A stretch of 33,889 nucleotides of DNA from positions 1-33,889 of the forward strand of contig CAAGHO010000036.1 of assembly GCA_900769695.1 (NCBI GenBank), read 5' to 3'. Below the pieces are notes generated by a model that did not search any database, had not been told where the DNA came from, and was given only the letters and a program-made list of their open reading frames with translations. Shown in pieces: positions 24,215-32,260 of the stretch (the stretch's first letter is position 1; every line of letters starts with the position of its first letter). A program made the position numbers and the translations under genes. Source of the stretch: Bacilli bacterium. Its GTDB lineage: Bacteria; Bacillota_I; Bacilli_A; RF39; UBA660.

Positions 24215-25591
24215 CTAAAATTTAATCTTTTCTTCTATATAATTTACTACTTCATCTAAATTTAAAGTAATTTGTTCCATAGTATCTCTATCTCTTATAG
24301 TTACTGTGTTATTATTTATTGTTTCATCATCAACTGTTATGGCAAAAGGTGTTCCAACGGCATCACATCTTCTATAACGCTTTCCAATAGAACCAGCCTC
24401 ATCATAACTAGTCATAAAGTATTTTGATAAAGTTTGATATACTTCATTTGCTTTTTCTGAATGATATTTTTTAGCAAGTGGTAAAACAGCTACTTTGAAT
24501 GGTGCTAAAGCTGGATGTAGTTTTAATACTTCTCTTGTATCGTTTTCTAACTCTTCTACGTGATAGCTATCTGCTAAAACAGCAAGTAAAAGTCTATCTA
24601 CTCCTACAGATGGTTCAATTACATACGGTAAGTATTTCTCATTAGTTTCTGGATCTAAGTATTTTAAATCAGCTTTTGAATGTGCCTCATGTACACCTAA
24701 ATCATAATTAGTACGATCTGCTACTCCCCATAATTCTCCCCATCCCATTGGATAGTTATATTCAATATCAGTAGTTGCAGCACTATAGAATACTAATTCA
24801 TCTTTTTCATGATCTCTATATCTTAAATTTTCTTCTCTTAATCCTAAGCTTTTCAAAAAATCAAGACAATATTTTTTCCAGTATTCAAACCATTCTAAAT
24901 CAGTTCCTGGTTTACAGAAAAATTCTAATTCCATTTGTTCAAATTCTCTAGTTCTAAAAATAAAGTTACCAGGAGTAATTTCATTTCTAAATGCTTTACC
25001 AACTTGTCCAATACCAAATGGTAATTTTGCTCTCATAGAACGATATACATTAGAAAAGTTAACAAATATTCCTTGAGCAGTTTCTCCTCTTAAATAAACT
25101 TTACTTTGACTATCATTAGTAACACCCATATGAGTTTCAAATAATAAGTTAAATTGTCTAATTGATGTAAAGTCACTCTTACCACAATGAGGACAAGTAA
25201 TGTTGTTTTCTTTGATAAATTCTTCTAATTTTTCATTACTCCAACCATCACCTGTTTCTTCACCATTAGTAAATTCTTCAATTAATTTATCTGCACGATG
25301 ACGTGTTTTACAATTTTTACAATCTATTAAAGGATCAGAAAAACTTGCGACATGTCCACTTGCTACCCACACTTCTGGATTCATAAGTATAGCAGCATCT
25401 AATCCATAATTATATCTATTTTCTTGAATAAATTTTTTATGCCATGCATTTTTAATATTATCTTTTAATTCTTTTCCTAATGGACCATAATCCCAAGTAT
25501 TTGCAAGTCCACCATATATTTCACTTCCCTGAAAAATATATCCATATTGTTTAGCATAATTTACTAATTTTTCCATTGTTAATTGTTCCAT
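24215..25591 (-). CDS. glyS: Glycine-tRNA ligase, single-chain (alpha2) type
   Basis: A class-II synthetase that charges tRNA-Gly. At 458 residues it is the dimeric type, not the tetrameric GlyQ/GlyS pair found in Bacillus subtilis at the same place downstream of recO. Motifs: EKLVNYAKQYGYIFQGSEIYGG at the start; two CxxC pairs (LIDCKNCKTRH and NITCPHCGKSDF) forming a zinc site; motif 2 in IGQVGKAFRNEITPGNFIFRTREFEQME; motif 3 in YVIEPSVGVDRLLLAVL; and an anticodon-binding domain from about residue 365. It overlaps the LOG-family gene by 13 bases and lies behind the Gly T-box. Confidence 0.97.
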   Translation of the reverse strand: MEQLTMEKLVNYAKQYGYIFQGSEIYGGLANTWDYGPLGKELKDNIKNAWHKKFIQENRYNYGLDAAILMNPEVWVASGHVASFSDPLIDCKNCKTRHRADKLIEEFTNGEETGDGWSNEKLEEFIKENNITCPHCGKSDFTSIRQFNLLFETHMGVTNDSQSKVYLRGETAQGIFVNFSNVYRSMRAKLPFGIGQVGKAFRNEITPGNFIFRTREFEQMELEFFCKPGTDLEWFEYWKKYCLDFLKSLGLREENLRYRDHEKDELVFYSAATTDIEYNYPMGWGELWGVADRTNYDLGVHEAHSKADLKYLDPETNEKYLPYVIEPSVGVDRLLLAVLADSYHVEELENDTREVLKLHPALAPFKVAVLPLAKKYHSEKANEVYQTLSKYFMTSYDEAGSIGKRYRRCDAVGTPFAITVDDETINNNTVTIRDRDTMEQITLNLDEVVNYIEEKIKF

Positions 25592-26130
25592 AATTCTCTC
25601 TCCTTTTCGATTAATTTAACAATTTCTTCCTCTTTACTCTCTATTCTAACATACTCACCAATGCTTTTTTTGGCGAATTTTTTCTCATATAACCAAAACA
25701 TTTCTTTTATAAGTGGTGAATAGAAAAAATCATCATTATATAAAATAATTAATTTATCATCTTCTTTAGTTCTAGATTCTTCAATAGAAGATAGTATTTC
25801 TGTATAAGTTCCAAGTCCTCCTGGTAAAAATAGTAAAACATCACTTTTTTGATAAATTTCTCTCATTCTATCCATTGATGTTTCTACTATAATTGTCTCA
25901 TCTAAATCCAAATCATCAAGTTGATCCTTATAAATTTTAAGGGTTACTCCGCAGACTTTTTTATTATGATTTTTAAAAATATCATAACAACTTCCCATTA
26001 AACCATTATGGTAAGCACCAAATACTAGATTAATATCTTCAATTGCCGCTAATTTTGTAACTAATGATAAACTATTTTTATAAAATTTATCATCTACTAT
26101 TTCAGAACCACAACCTATAAATACATTCAT
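25579..26130 (-). CDS. LOG-family (nucleotide phosphoribohydrolase-like) protein
   Basis: A Rossmann-fold protein of 183 residues. LFLPGGLGTYTEILSSIEE carries the PGGxGTxxE signature (103-111) of LOG proteins, which release free bases from nucleoside 5'-monophosphates. The preceding arginine of the usual ERK pair is present (DRM) but the lysine is methionine, so activity or substrate may differ. It begins with MNVFIGCGSEIVDDKFY, has AGGAGG six bases before the ATG, and is the first gene behind the Gly T-box, overlapping glyS. Placement under glycine control is unusual. Confidence 0.8.
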   Translation of the reverse strand: MNVFIGCGSEIVDDKFYKNSLSLVTKLAAIEDINLVFGAYHNGLMGSCYDIFKNHNKKVCGVTLKIYKDQLDDLDLDETIIVETSMDRMREIYQKSDVLLFLPGGLGTYTEILSSIEESRTKEDDKLIILYNDDFFYSPLIKEMFWLYEKKFAKKSIGEYVRIESKEEEIVKLIEKERELWNN

Positions 26131-26150
26131 AAAATTCCTCCTAAAATAAG

Positions 26151-26418
26151 AAAAACTTCTAGAAATCTATAAGGACGAAAATAAATATTTCCGCGGTTCC
26201 ACCTTATTTATTCTAGAAGAATCACTTTAATTATACTGCTGTTTGAGTTTCCACCTCAGTCATCGCAACTTATAAATATATACTACTAATATTTATTTAA
26301 TTAGTCAAGATGAACAATCGATTTTTTTCCGATAATGTAAACATAATATCCATCTTGTTTTCTATTTTTTAAAATAAGTTCTTTAATTTTCTTAATCATA
26401 CCAATACCCCTCTTACGA
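26151..26418 (-). promoter_or_regulatory. T-box leader of the LOG-glyS operon
   Basis: On the minus strand, the T-box TAAGGTGGAACCGCGG is at 26206-26191, and the variable base of TGGN is A, fitting the U73 discriminator of tRNA-Gly. A terminator with arms CTTCTAGAA / TTTCTAGAAG and five T's ends at 26151. Upstream, GACTGAGGTGGAAACTC may be a short stem-I apex, but I find no GGN codon after it in a specifier position. Between promoter and this part lies a 99-base stretch with a possible leader ORF. The T-box core is clear; stem I is not canonical. Confidence 0.75.
26301..26399 (-). CDS. Possible 32-codon leader ORF in the Gly T-box transcript
   Basis: ATG at 26399 has AGAGGGG eight bases upstream and opens MIKKIKELILKNRKQDGYYV..., closing at TAA (26303-26301). 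It begins about 20 bases after the expected transcription start. Its 3' half contains CAAGATG/CATCTTG arms and an inner ATCG/CGAT, so the stretch could instead be structured RNA that looks like an ORF. The basic peptide is not recognised. Confidence 0.3.
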   Translation of the reverse strand: MIKKIKELILKNRKQDGYYVYIIGKKSIVHLD

Positions 26419-26424
26419 GTGCAT

Positions 26425-26453
26425 ATTATACCACATATTTAAGAAAATGTAAA
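26425..26453 (-). promoter_or_regulatory. Sigma-A promoter of the LOG-glyS operon
   Basis: On the minus strand, TTTACA (26453-26448), a 17-base spacer ending in TGG and TATAAT (26430-26425): both a -35 and an extended -10. Confidence 0.85.
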
Positions 26454-26458
26454 GTTTA

Positions 26459-27145
26459 TTATCTAGAAAAGTCCTTTATAGTTTCTTTAGCATGAGCATT
26501 AACAGTAACAAAATTTATCTCTGTTGAATCAGCTAAAATTATTTTTCTTTCACTGCTACAACTAAATTCGTAATTTTTCTTGTCTAGAATAAGTTCTTTT
26601 TGATCTTTCTTAGTTGTTAGATTAAACTGTCCAGTTAAATTATTGGTAACTACTGCTTAGGGACATATTGCAACTTGACTTCCTTTTTCTAGATTGATTT
26701 GATATAAGTAATGTTCATAGTCATCATCATTGATACAAAATTTAAGACATTCATTAATATCAACACTTGTTGAAACTATATTTTGTTTTGATAAAAATTT
26801 ATTATTAGCATCTTTTTATACTGATACCATTCTATAAACTGTCATAGGAGATATTAGTTCTAATCTTGAAAGAAGTGGTTCAATATTTTCTTTTGCTTGC
26901 TGCAAACTCCTTTTAAAAGAAGAAAAATCTGTTAGTGAAATATCTTTAAATACCGTAAAACTCATAAACATATTTTTAGGATCTTTTAAGTTTTCTTTAT
27001 AATACTCATAAATTTCATATACTTTGTCTTCTTCCTCATTAAGACAATTTATTGCAACACCAATTCTTGATTTATATAAAAACAATAAATTCTTTTCTTC
27101 TTCTGTATATTTATCATTAAATTGTTTAACTAAATCTTCATACAT
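26459..27145 (-). pseudogene. ADP-ribosyltransferase-like protein with two in-frame TAA stops
   Basis: One reading frame runs from ATG at 27145 to TAA at 26461-26459 (229 codons), broken only by TAA at 26818-26816 (codon 110) and 26659-26657 (codon 163). The parts together show the R-S-E layout of C3/iota-type mono-ADP-ribosyltransferases: an N-terminal helical part with KSRIGVAINCLNE, the arginine strand MTVYRMV (Arg105), an STS motif in NIVSTSVD (125-127), INLEKGSQVAI, and KKDQKELIL, giving Q182-x-E184. No signal peptide is present. It follows recO with only a few bases between and has AGGTGA before the ATG. A truncated N-terminal product of 109 residues would lack the STS and QxE motifs. 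The family call is by motif; a homology search would settle it. Confidence 0.65.
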
Positions 27146-27154
27146 TACAATCAC

Positions 27155-27901
27155 CTACATCTTTTGCTCTATTTTTTCTAATTGTTTTAAGAATTTTTTG
27201 CTTTTTAAATAAAGTCCTGTATACCTGTCATAATAATCATCTAAGAAAAAATTAATTTCTTTTAAAACTTCAGAAGATACTGATAATTTTGTAATACTTG
27301 CAATATCAACATAGTAAAACATCCTAACTAATTTAATTGCTTTATCACTTACAAGTCCTTCATCTTGATAACAATTTCTACAAAGATATCCTCCTGCAGT
27401 AGATGAAAGTGTAATAATATCTTTGGTTGAACCACAAATACTACATCCATCAAGATTAGGACTCACTCCTAGGTATTCAAGTAGTTTTAATTCTAAGATA
27501 TCTGTAAGTATTAAAGAAGATAAACCCTCTTCCATCTTTAATAAAGTTTCTATTAATAAATCATAAATATGTTCATCTTCATTTTGTTTTAGAACTTGAT
27601 TTGTTAGATCCACTATATAAGAAGCATAAGAAACTTTCTCTAAATCCGTAATTATATTATTAAAAGATGAAATAACATCAACACCAATTAATGTAGAAAG
27701 ACCTTTTTCTTTATAATAAATATGAAATTTACCATAAATAAGTTTTCTACTAACAGCACGCAATTTGCTTTTTAAATTTCTACTTCCTTTAGACATTACA
27801 CCAATAAGACCATACTCTTTTGTTAGAATATTAAGAATCTTACTAGATTCACTGTAATTAGTCTCACCTAAAACAATTCCCTCTACTTCCTCTATTTTCA
27901 T
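27155..27901 (-). CDS. recO: DNA repair protein RecO
   Basis: Mediates RecA loading and strand annealing in the RecFOR pathway. The N-terminal OB-fold begins EEVEGIVLGETNYSESSKIL and shows YGLIGVMSKGSRNLKSKL. The C-terminal helical part contains a four-cysteine zinc site, CSICGS...GGYLCRNC. At 248 residues it is normal in length. The ATG directly follows the stop of yqzL (TAAATG), so translation is coupled to it. Confidence 0.96.
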   Translation of the reverse strand: MKIEEVEGIVLGETNYSESSKILNILTKEYGLIGVMSKGSRNLKSKLRAVSRKLIYGKFHIYYKEKGLSTLIGVDVISSFNNIITDLEKVSYASYIVDLTNQVLKQNEDEHIYDLLIETLLKMEEGLSSLILTDILELKLLEYLGVSPNLDGCSICGSTKDIITLSSTAGGYLCRNCYQDEGLVSDKAIKLVRMFYYVDIASITKLSVSSEVLKEINFFLDDYYDRYTGLYLKSKKFLKQLEKIEQKM

Positions 27902-27991
27902 TTAATCACTTCTTTTATTCATATTTTTTAAAAGAATATAATATTTTATATCTCCTGTTTCTTTAAATAATTTCCAAATTACTTCATTCAT
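27902..27991 (-). CDS. yqzL: YqzL-like small protein between era and recO
   Basis: An ORF of 29 codons beginning MNEVIWKLFKETGDIKYYIL. The pattern (aromatic-rich 'W..F..TGdI..Y.L.k') and the place between era and recO match the small YqzL family of Bacillota, whose role is unknown. It has a good ribosome site (GAGGTGATTTT-ATG) and its stop touches the recO start. The site lies in the 3' arm of a strong hairpin at 27993-28022. Confidence 0.8.
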   Translation of the reverse strand: MNEVIWKLFKETGDIKYYILLKNMNKRSD

Positions 27992-27992
27992 A

Positions 27993-28022
27993 AAATCACC
28001 TCTATTAATATAGTGGTGATTT
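27993..28022 (-). promoter_or_regulatory. Hairpin that covers the yqzL ribosome binding site
   Basis: On the minus strand, AAATCACC-A-CTAT-ATTA-ATAG-A-GGTGATTT forms 8 + 4 base pairs with one A/A mismatch and a four-base loop. GGTGATTT is part of the ribosome site of yqzL (AGAGGTG). It could repress translation of yqzL-recO or serve as a processing site. No T run follows, so it is not a typical terminator for era. Confidence 0.6.
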
Positions 28023-28032
28023 ATTTTATTTT

Positions 28033-28920
28033 TTATTCAATTTCTTTTAAACCTAATTCATCAAAATACTTTTCTTGATCACGCCAATTTTTTAATGTTT
28101 TAACATATGTCTCTAAAAATACCTTTTTACCTAAAAATTCTTCCATATCATGACGTGCTAAGGTACCAATTTGTTTTAGCATTGATCCATTTTTACCAAT
28201 TAAAATTTTCTTTAAATTATCACGATCAACTACTATTAAAACCTGGATATGAACTAGTTTCTCATCTTCTTCATAATTTTCAACATAACAAGTAACTGAA
28301 TGTGGAATTTCATCTTTAGTAAGTTCTAATACTTTTTCTCTTACTAATTCTGACATAATAAATTTAGTCGAAACATTTGTTAAATCATCTTCATCATAAA
28401 TACGTTCTTGTTCTTCTAAATACTTTTTAATACTTGTAATTAAAACATCTACATTATCATGAGCTTTAGCTGAAATTGGAATTATTTCAGCAAAATCATA
28501 TAGCTTTCTTAATTCATCAATATCTTTTAATAATTTTTGTTTATCTTTAACTTTGTCTATCTTATTTAATAAAAGAATAATTGGAACATTTTTATCTTTA
28601 ATTTTGTTTAAAATAAATTGATCTCCCTTACCAAATCCTTTAGAAATATCTACTAAAAATAAGATAACATCTACTCCTTCAGTATTATTATAGGCCTTTT
28701 TGTTTAATAAATTTCCTAATTTATGATTAGGTTTATGAATACCAGGAGTATCAACGAAAATAATTTGAGAATCTTTATCATTATAAATTCCATTAATAAC
28801 GTTTCTTGTTGTTCCTGCTTTATCTGATGTTATCGCAAGTTTTATTCCTAAAATACTATTAAGTAAGGTACTTTTACCAACATTTGGTCTTCCAACTAAA
28901 CTAACAAATCCACATTTCAT
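28033..28920 (-). CDS. era: GTPase Era
   Basis: A GTPase that binds the 3' end of 16S rRNA and helps mature the 30S subunit. G1 is GRPNVGKST (10-18), G3 DTPG near 58-61, G4 LLNKIDKV near 118-125 and G5 ISAK near 147. A KH domain follows, with VDRDNLKKILIGKNGSMLKQIG. The length of 295 residues is normal. Its start overlaps the end of cdd by four bases, the usual coupling in this operon. Confidence 0.97.
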   Translation of the reverse strand: MKCGFVSLVGRPNVGKSTLLNSILGIKLAITSDKAGTTRNVINGIYNDKDSQIIFVDTPGIHKPNHKLGNLLNKKAYNNTEGVDVILFLVDISKGFGKGDQFILNKIKDKNVPIILLLNKIDKVKDKQKLLKDIDELRKLYDFAEIIPISAKAHDNVDVLITSIKKYLEEQERIYDEDDLTNVSTKFIMSELVREKVLELTKDEIPHSVTCYVENYEEDEKLVHIQVLIVVDRDNLKKILIGKNGSMLKQIGTLARHDMEEFLGKKVFLETYVKTLKNWRDQEKYFDELGLKEIE

Positions 28921-29303
28921 ACTAAATCATCACTTCCAAACGGATAAGGACACATTTCTTTAACAGTGTGAGTTTCCACCTCACCTTTTGTAGAATAACA
29001 ATAGATTAAAGCATCACTATCAAAAAATTCAGAAATCACTTGGCGGCAAATAAAACAAGGTGTCCCAATATTACCACTTGATACCATAACGTGTAACTGT
29101 TTGAAATCTCCCTTTTTATAGCCATTACTTATAGCAGTCACAATAGCACTTCTTTCTGCACAAATACCTGCTCCATAACTTGCATTTTCAACATTTACTC
29201 CACCGAACTCATTTCCATCTTTCATAACCACATAAGCACTAACTGGAAAGTTAGAGTATGGTGAGTATGAATTTTTTTGTAAAGCTATTAATTTTTCTAT
29301 CAT
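28917..29303 (-). CDS. cdd: Cytidine deaminase
   Basis: Converts cytidine and deoxycytidine to uridine and deoxyuridine in pyrimidine salvage. The zinc site is GICAERSA (Cys48, Glu50 as the proton shuttle) with PCFICRQ (Cys83, Cys86), the three-cysteine homotetrameric type. VNVENASYG and the C-terminal CPYPFGSDD are typical. Length 128 residues. It is in the conserved dgkA-cdd-era order. Confidence 0.97.
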   Translation of the reverse strand: MIEKLIALQKNSYSPYSNFPVSAYVVMKDGNEFGGVNVENASYGAGICAERSAIVTAISNGYKKGDFKQLHVMVSSGNIGTPCFICRQVISEFFDSDALIYCYSTKGEVETHTVKEMCPYPFGSDDLV

Positions 29304-29346
29304 AATTATTACTTCCTTTCTTATATTATAGATTATAAATTTATTT

Positions 29347-29748
29347 CTACATCAAATTATTTATAAAACTTATTATTTTTGGTATAAATATTATCAAGCC
29401 AATGATACTTGAAAATATTGCAAAAATTAAAACTGCTGCCGCTGAAACATCTTTAGCCTTTTTAGCATAGGGATTTTTCTCTAAAGTAATCATATCCACA
29501 ATACTTTCAATAGCAGTATTAAAAAACTCTGCGATTAAGACAAGTCCAATTAAAATTAAACATATTGAAAACTCAATATAATTTAACTTCAAAATATACG
29601 AAGCTATCATAACTAAAATAGCCATCAAAGTATGAATCCTTAAATTTTGTTCTTCCTTATAAGCTGTTATTACCCCACAAAAAGCATATTTAAAACTGTT
29701 TCTTAACTTTTTTTTATTAATTATTTTATCTTTTGATACCACAACCAC
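29347..29748 (-). CDS. dgkA: Undecaprenol/diacylglycerol kinase DgkA
   Basis: An integral membrane kinase of 133 residues with an N-terminal amphipathic segment and three membrane helices. Motifs: NSFKYAFCGVITAYKEEQNLRIH, and the active-site AEFFNTAIESIVDMI. In Gram-positive bacteria this family phosphorylates undecaprenol to support wall synthesis. The start is GTG at 29748, six bases after AGGAGG. The first 23 bases overlap the end of ybeY. Confidence 0.95.
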   Translation of the reverse strand: MVVVSKDKIINKKKLRNSFKYAFCGVITAYKEEQNLRIHTLMAILVMIASYILKLNYIEFSICLILIGLVLIAEFFNTAIESIVDMITLEKNPYAKKAKDVSAAAVLIFAIFSSIIGLIIFIPKIISFINNLM

Positions 29749-30175
29749 TTAATACCTCCTCTTGCTTTGTAAACATAACTTCTTCTTCTTCCTTAGTTTG
29801 ATGATCATAACCAAGTAAGTGATAAAAACCATGTACTGCTAAGAAGCATATTTCGCGTAAGAATGAATGTTGATATTCAATTGCTTGAGATTTTGCTCTA
29901 TCAAGACAAATATAAACATCTCCCAAAACTCTTCTGTTACTAGCATTAATTACTGTATCATCATCTTCTAATGCAAATGTAATAACATCAGTTACACGAT
30001 CAATATTACGATAATTTTTATTTAATTCATGAATATAGTCTTCTCCAACTATAATTACATTAAAGTCAACATTTTTTAGATTTTCTTTTTTAACTGCAAA
30101 ATCTAAGACTTTTTTTACTGTTTTTAACTCATCAATTTCTTCTTCTGTTTGATTAAATATTTCTATATTATTCAT
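29726..30175 (-). CDS. ybeY: Endoribonuclease YbeY
   Basis: A metal-dependent RNase involved in 16S rRNA 3' maturation and ribosome quality control. The zinc site H-x3-H-x5-H is visible as HGFYHLLGYDH near residues 115-125, followed by the conserved acidic helix (TKEEEEVMFTKQEEVL). The central NYRNIDRVTDVITFAL motif is typical. Length 149 residues; AGGAGG before the ATG. Confidence 0.96.
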   Translation of the reverse strand: MNNIEIFNQTEEEIDELKTVKKVLDFAVKKENLKNVDFNVIIVGEDYIHELNKNYRNIDRVTDVITFALEDDDTVINASNRRVLGDVYICLDRAKSQAIEYQHSFLREICFLAVHGFYHLLGYDHQTKEEEEVMFTKQEEVLSGCGIKR

Positions 30176-30191
30176 AAATCCCTACCTCCTA

Positions 30192-30788
30192 TTATATAAG
30201 CACAATTACTCCGATTAATATTATAACAGAAATTAAGTTTAAAAACAGCTCACTTTTCATAAAATTAGGAAGAGTTTTTCCTATTTTACTAAGTATACTA
30301 AATAAATAGAAACCTACTATACCACCAATAGTGTTAAGCATGATATCATCTATATCAAATACTCTACCGATTGACATTTGAACAAATTCAATTGATGTAG
30401 AAGCAATTAAAGTTAAAATTATAATTAAATAAGGCTTTTTTATATCTAAGTAATATGCTGTAAAAAAACCAAATGGTAAGAATAAAATAATATTTCCTAA
30501 AACATTTTTAATAAATAATCTACTTCCAATTTGATATCTAAACATTTCTTTAAATGGAATAAAATTATTACTACTCCATGTAACAGCATCTTGGAAAGTT
30601 ACAATTTGGAACAAACATAAAATATAAATTATAAAAGAAAGCATCAATAACTCTTTATATAAAACTAGTTTTTGATGATTCTTTATTAGATAAGTTATTC
30701 TAAGTGAAACAACTATTACAACAGAAATAATTACCATTGGCCAAGTCATATCTATTACACTCTGAATTGTTTTAGTTACTTGATTCAT
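30192..30788 (-). CDS. VanZ-like membrane protein
   Basis: A membrane protein of 198 residues with about five hydrophobic helices. FIPFKEMFRYQIGSRLFIKNVLGNIILFLPFGFF and SIEFVQMSIGRVFDIDDIMLNTIGGIVGF carry the NxxxFxPxG and E..Q.....R..D.dD...N..G motifs of the VanZ family, first known from teicoplanin-resistance clusters; most chromosomal members have no known role. GAGGGTG lies six bases before the ATG. It overlaps the end of yqfD by 17 bases and takes the position held by phoH and yqfF/pgpH in Bacillus. Confidence 0.88.
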   Translation of the reverse strand: MNQVTKTIQSVIDMTWPMVIISVVIVVSLRITYLIKNHQKLVLYKELLMLSFIIYILCLFQIVTFQDAVTWSSNNFIPFKEMFRYQIGSRLFIKNVLGNIILFLPFGFFTAYYLDIKKPYLIIILTLIASTSIEFVQMSIGRVFDIDDIMLNTIGGIVGFYLFSILSKIGKTLPNFMKSELFLNLISVIILIGVIVLI

Positions 30789-31956
30789 CTACTACACCCT
30801 CTTGTTTTGTTATATCTATATTATCGATATTTACTGTATCTGTTATATCTTCTTTTACTTTAAAAAATATATCTATTATTATTTTACTATCTTTCTCTGT
30901 CTTTTTCAAAACTTTTTTAGAAATAATAGAATCATTTACACTAAGTTTCTTCTTTAGATTTTTCTCTGCTAATTTTAAAGCTTCACTCTCTCCTTTCTTT
31001 CCAGTATATCTTTTTGTTATCTCTTTCGTTTCTTTAACTTTAGAATAATTAAAACTCATTGGTAAAAGTCTATTTTCTAGAAGGGTTATATTACTACTTT
31101 CATATGTTTTATAAGGTTTAAAATCAAATAATAGAAAATCATGTGATAAAAATTTAACTTGGAATCTCTTCTTACTATTCTTAGTATATTTTATTTCTTT
31201 ATAAACTTTTGGAAGTGTTATTTCTGCTTGATACCAAACTTCTCCATAAACTGTTCCAATAGCTTTTACTTTTTTCTTTATTTCTTCATCTTTAGTAATA
31301 AAACCACTAATTAGAATATCCCCTTTTTTTACATAGTCATTTTTACTAACTTTAATTTCACCAGAAGATGCTTGAATTTGTAATATCATCGCATCTTTTT
31401 TAGCAACTATATGTTGAAAAGTATTATCTATTTTGGGATCATTTTTAATACGTTCTTCTACTTTTACTACATATTTTGTACCAATACTATCTATTTCCAA
31501 CCATTCTAATCTATCTGTTTCTTTATGAAGAATTTTTTTAATTATCTTTTCTTTTTCATCATAACTAACTTTAAAATGATATTTAGAAATACCAAATTCT
31601 TCTAAATCCGCAAGTACTAGTTCTCTAATTTCACTTTTAGGATGTTCTATATCAATATCAAATACAATAGAAGATAAAATTTTAATTAAAACTAAACCTA
31701 TAATTAAACATATAAAAAAAACATTATATTTTTTTAAAATATTCTCATACTTAACTAATCCATAATAATCAATTACTTTTATTTTATAAGAAGTTTTTAA
31801 CTTTAATATTTTATTATAATCATCTAAATCTACTACTATAGTTAGTTCTTTATCAGTTAATTTGACATCATACAATGATATTTTTAAAGAAATTAAGTTA
31901 TCAAGAAAACGTTTTGGATTTTTACCTACTATTAATAACTTATATTTATTAGTCAT
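30772..31956 (-). CDS. yqfD: Sporulation protein YqfD
   Basis: A 394-residue membrane protein of the YqfD/stage IV family, made in the mother cell in Bacillus. A cytoplasmic N-terminal part with KLKTSYKIKVIDYYGL is followed by one strong membrane helix (FFICLIIGLVLIKILSSIVF). An outer part contains a POTRA-like region (DIEHPKSEIRELVLADLEEFGI), WLEIDSIGTKYVVKVEER, and a biotinyl-like stretch GEIKVSKNDYVKKGDILISGFI. Its start overlaps yqfC by eight bases. Confidence 0.92.
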   Translation of the reverse strand: MTNKYKLLIVGKNPKRFLDNLISLKISLYDVKLTDKELTIVVDLDDYNKILKLKTSYKIKVIDYYGLVKYENILKKYNVFFICLIIGLVLIKILSSIVFDIDIEHPKSEIRELVLADLEEFGISKYHFKVSYDEKEKIIKKILHKETDRLEWLEIDSIGTKYVVKVEERIKNDPKIDNTFQHIVAKKDAMILQIQASSGEIKVSKNDYVKKGDILISGFITKDEEIKKKVKAIGTVYGEVWYQAEITLPKVYKEIKYTKNSKKRFQVKFLSHDFLLFDFKPYKTYESSNITLLENRLLPMSFNYSKVKETKEITKRYTGKKGESEALKLAEKNLKKKLSVNDSIISKKVLKKTEKDSKIIIDIFFKVKEDITDTVNIDNIDITKQEGVVDESSN

Positions 31957-32191
31957 TAAAATCCACCTCTATATTAGAAACAAATCCACTTACTAATACC
32001 TCATCATCTAGTAGTTTATTTAAACATAAATTATTACCTTTTATAATAATTCTTCCTTTATTAGTTAAAAAAGCTATTCGCTCATCTTCAATAGATAAAA
32101 TTTGTAAATAATTAATAATATGAATTCTATCTGTAAATATAGTCATTCTAAATTCTTTATCATTAATATAGTCTTTTATTCTATTAAGCAT
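31949..32191 (-). CDS. yqfC: Sporulation protein YqfC (YabP/YqfC family)
   Basis: An 80-residue protein. RIHIINYLQILSIEDERIAF and the closing hydrophobic strand pair (IIIKGNNLCLNKLLDDEVLVSGFVSNIEV) fit the YabP/YqfC family, linked to spore formation in Bacillus. AGGTGATA precedes the ATG. It is first in the long yqfC-to-recO series. I found no clear sigma-E or sigma-A promoter in the short gap before it. Confidence 0.9.
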   Translation of the reverse strand: MLNRIKDYINDKEFRMTIFTDRIHIINYLQILSIEDERIAFLTNKGRIIIKGNNLCLNKLLDDEVLVSGFVSNIEVDFND

Positions 32192-32232
32192 ATTATCACC
32201 TAATTAATGATATGTTGTAAAACTTTTAATTA

Positions 32233-32260
32233 GAAAAAAAATAAGGATTTACCTTATTTA
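32233..32260 (-). terminator. Terminator after the secreted tail-collar gene
   Basis: On the minus strand, AAATAAGG-TAAAT-CCTTATTT is followed by a T run, overlapping the stop codon at 32258. Confidence 0.85.

Noticed and set aside
26657..26818. Recoding of TAA as an amino acid in the ADP-ribosyltransferase-like gene
   Set aside because: TAA ends many core genes in the window, so reassignment is not credible, and no recoding signal is seen.
32192..32257. CATATCAT before yqfC as a sigma-E -10 box
   Set aside because: It is only about ten bases from the ribosome site, so the transcript would begin in that site, and no -35 element is convincing.
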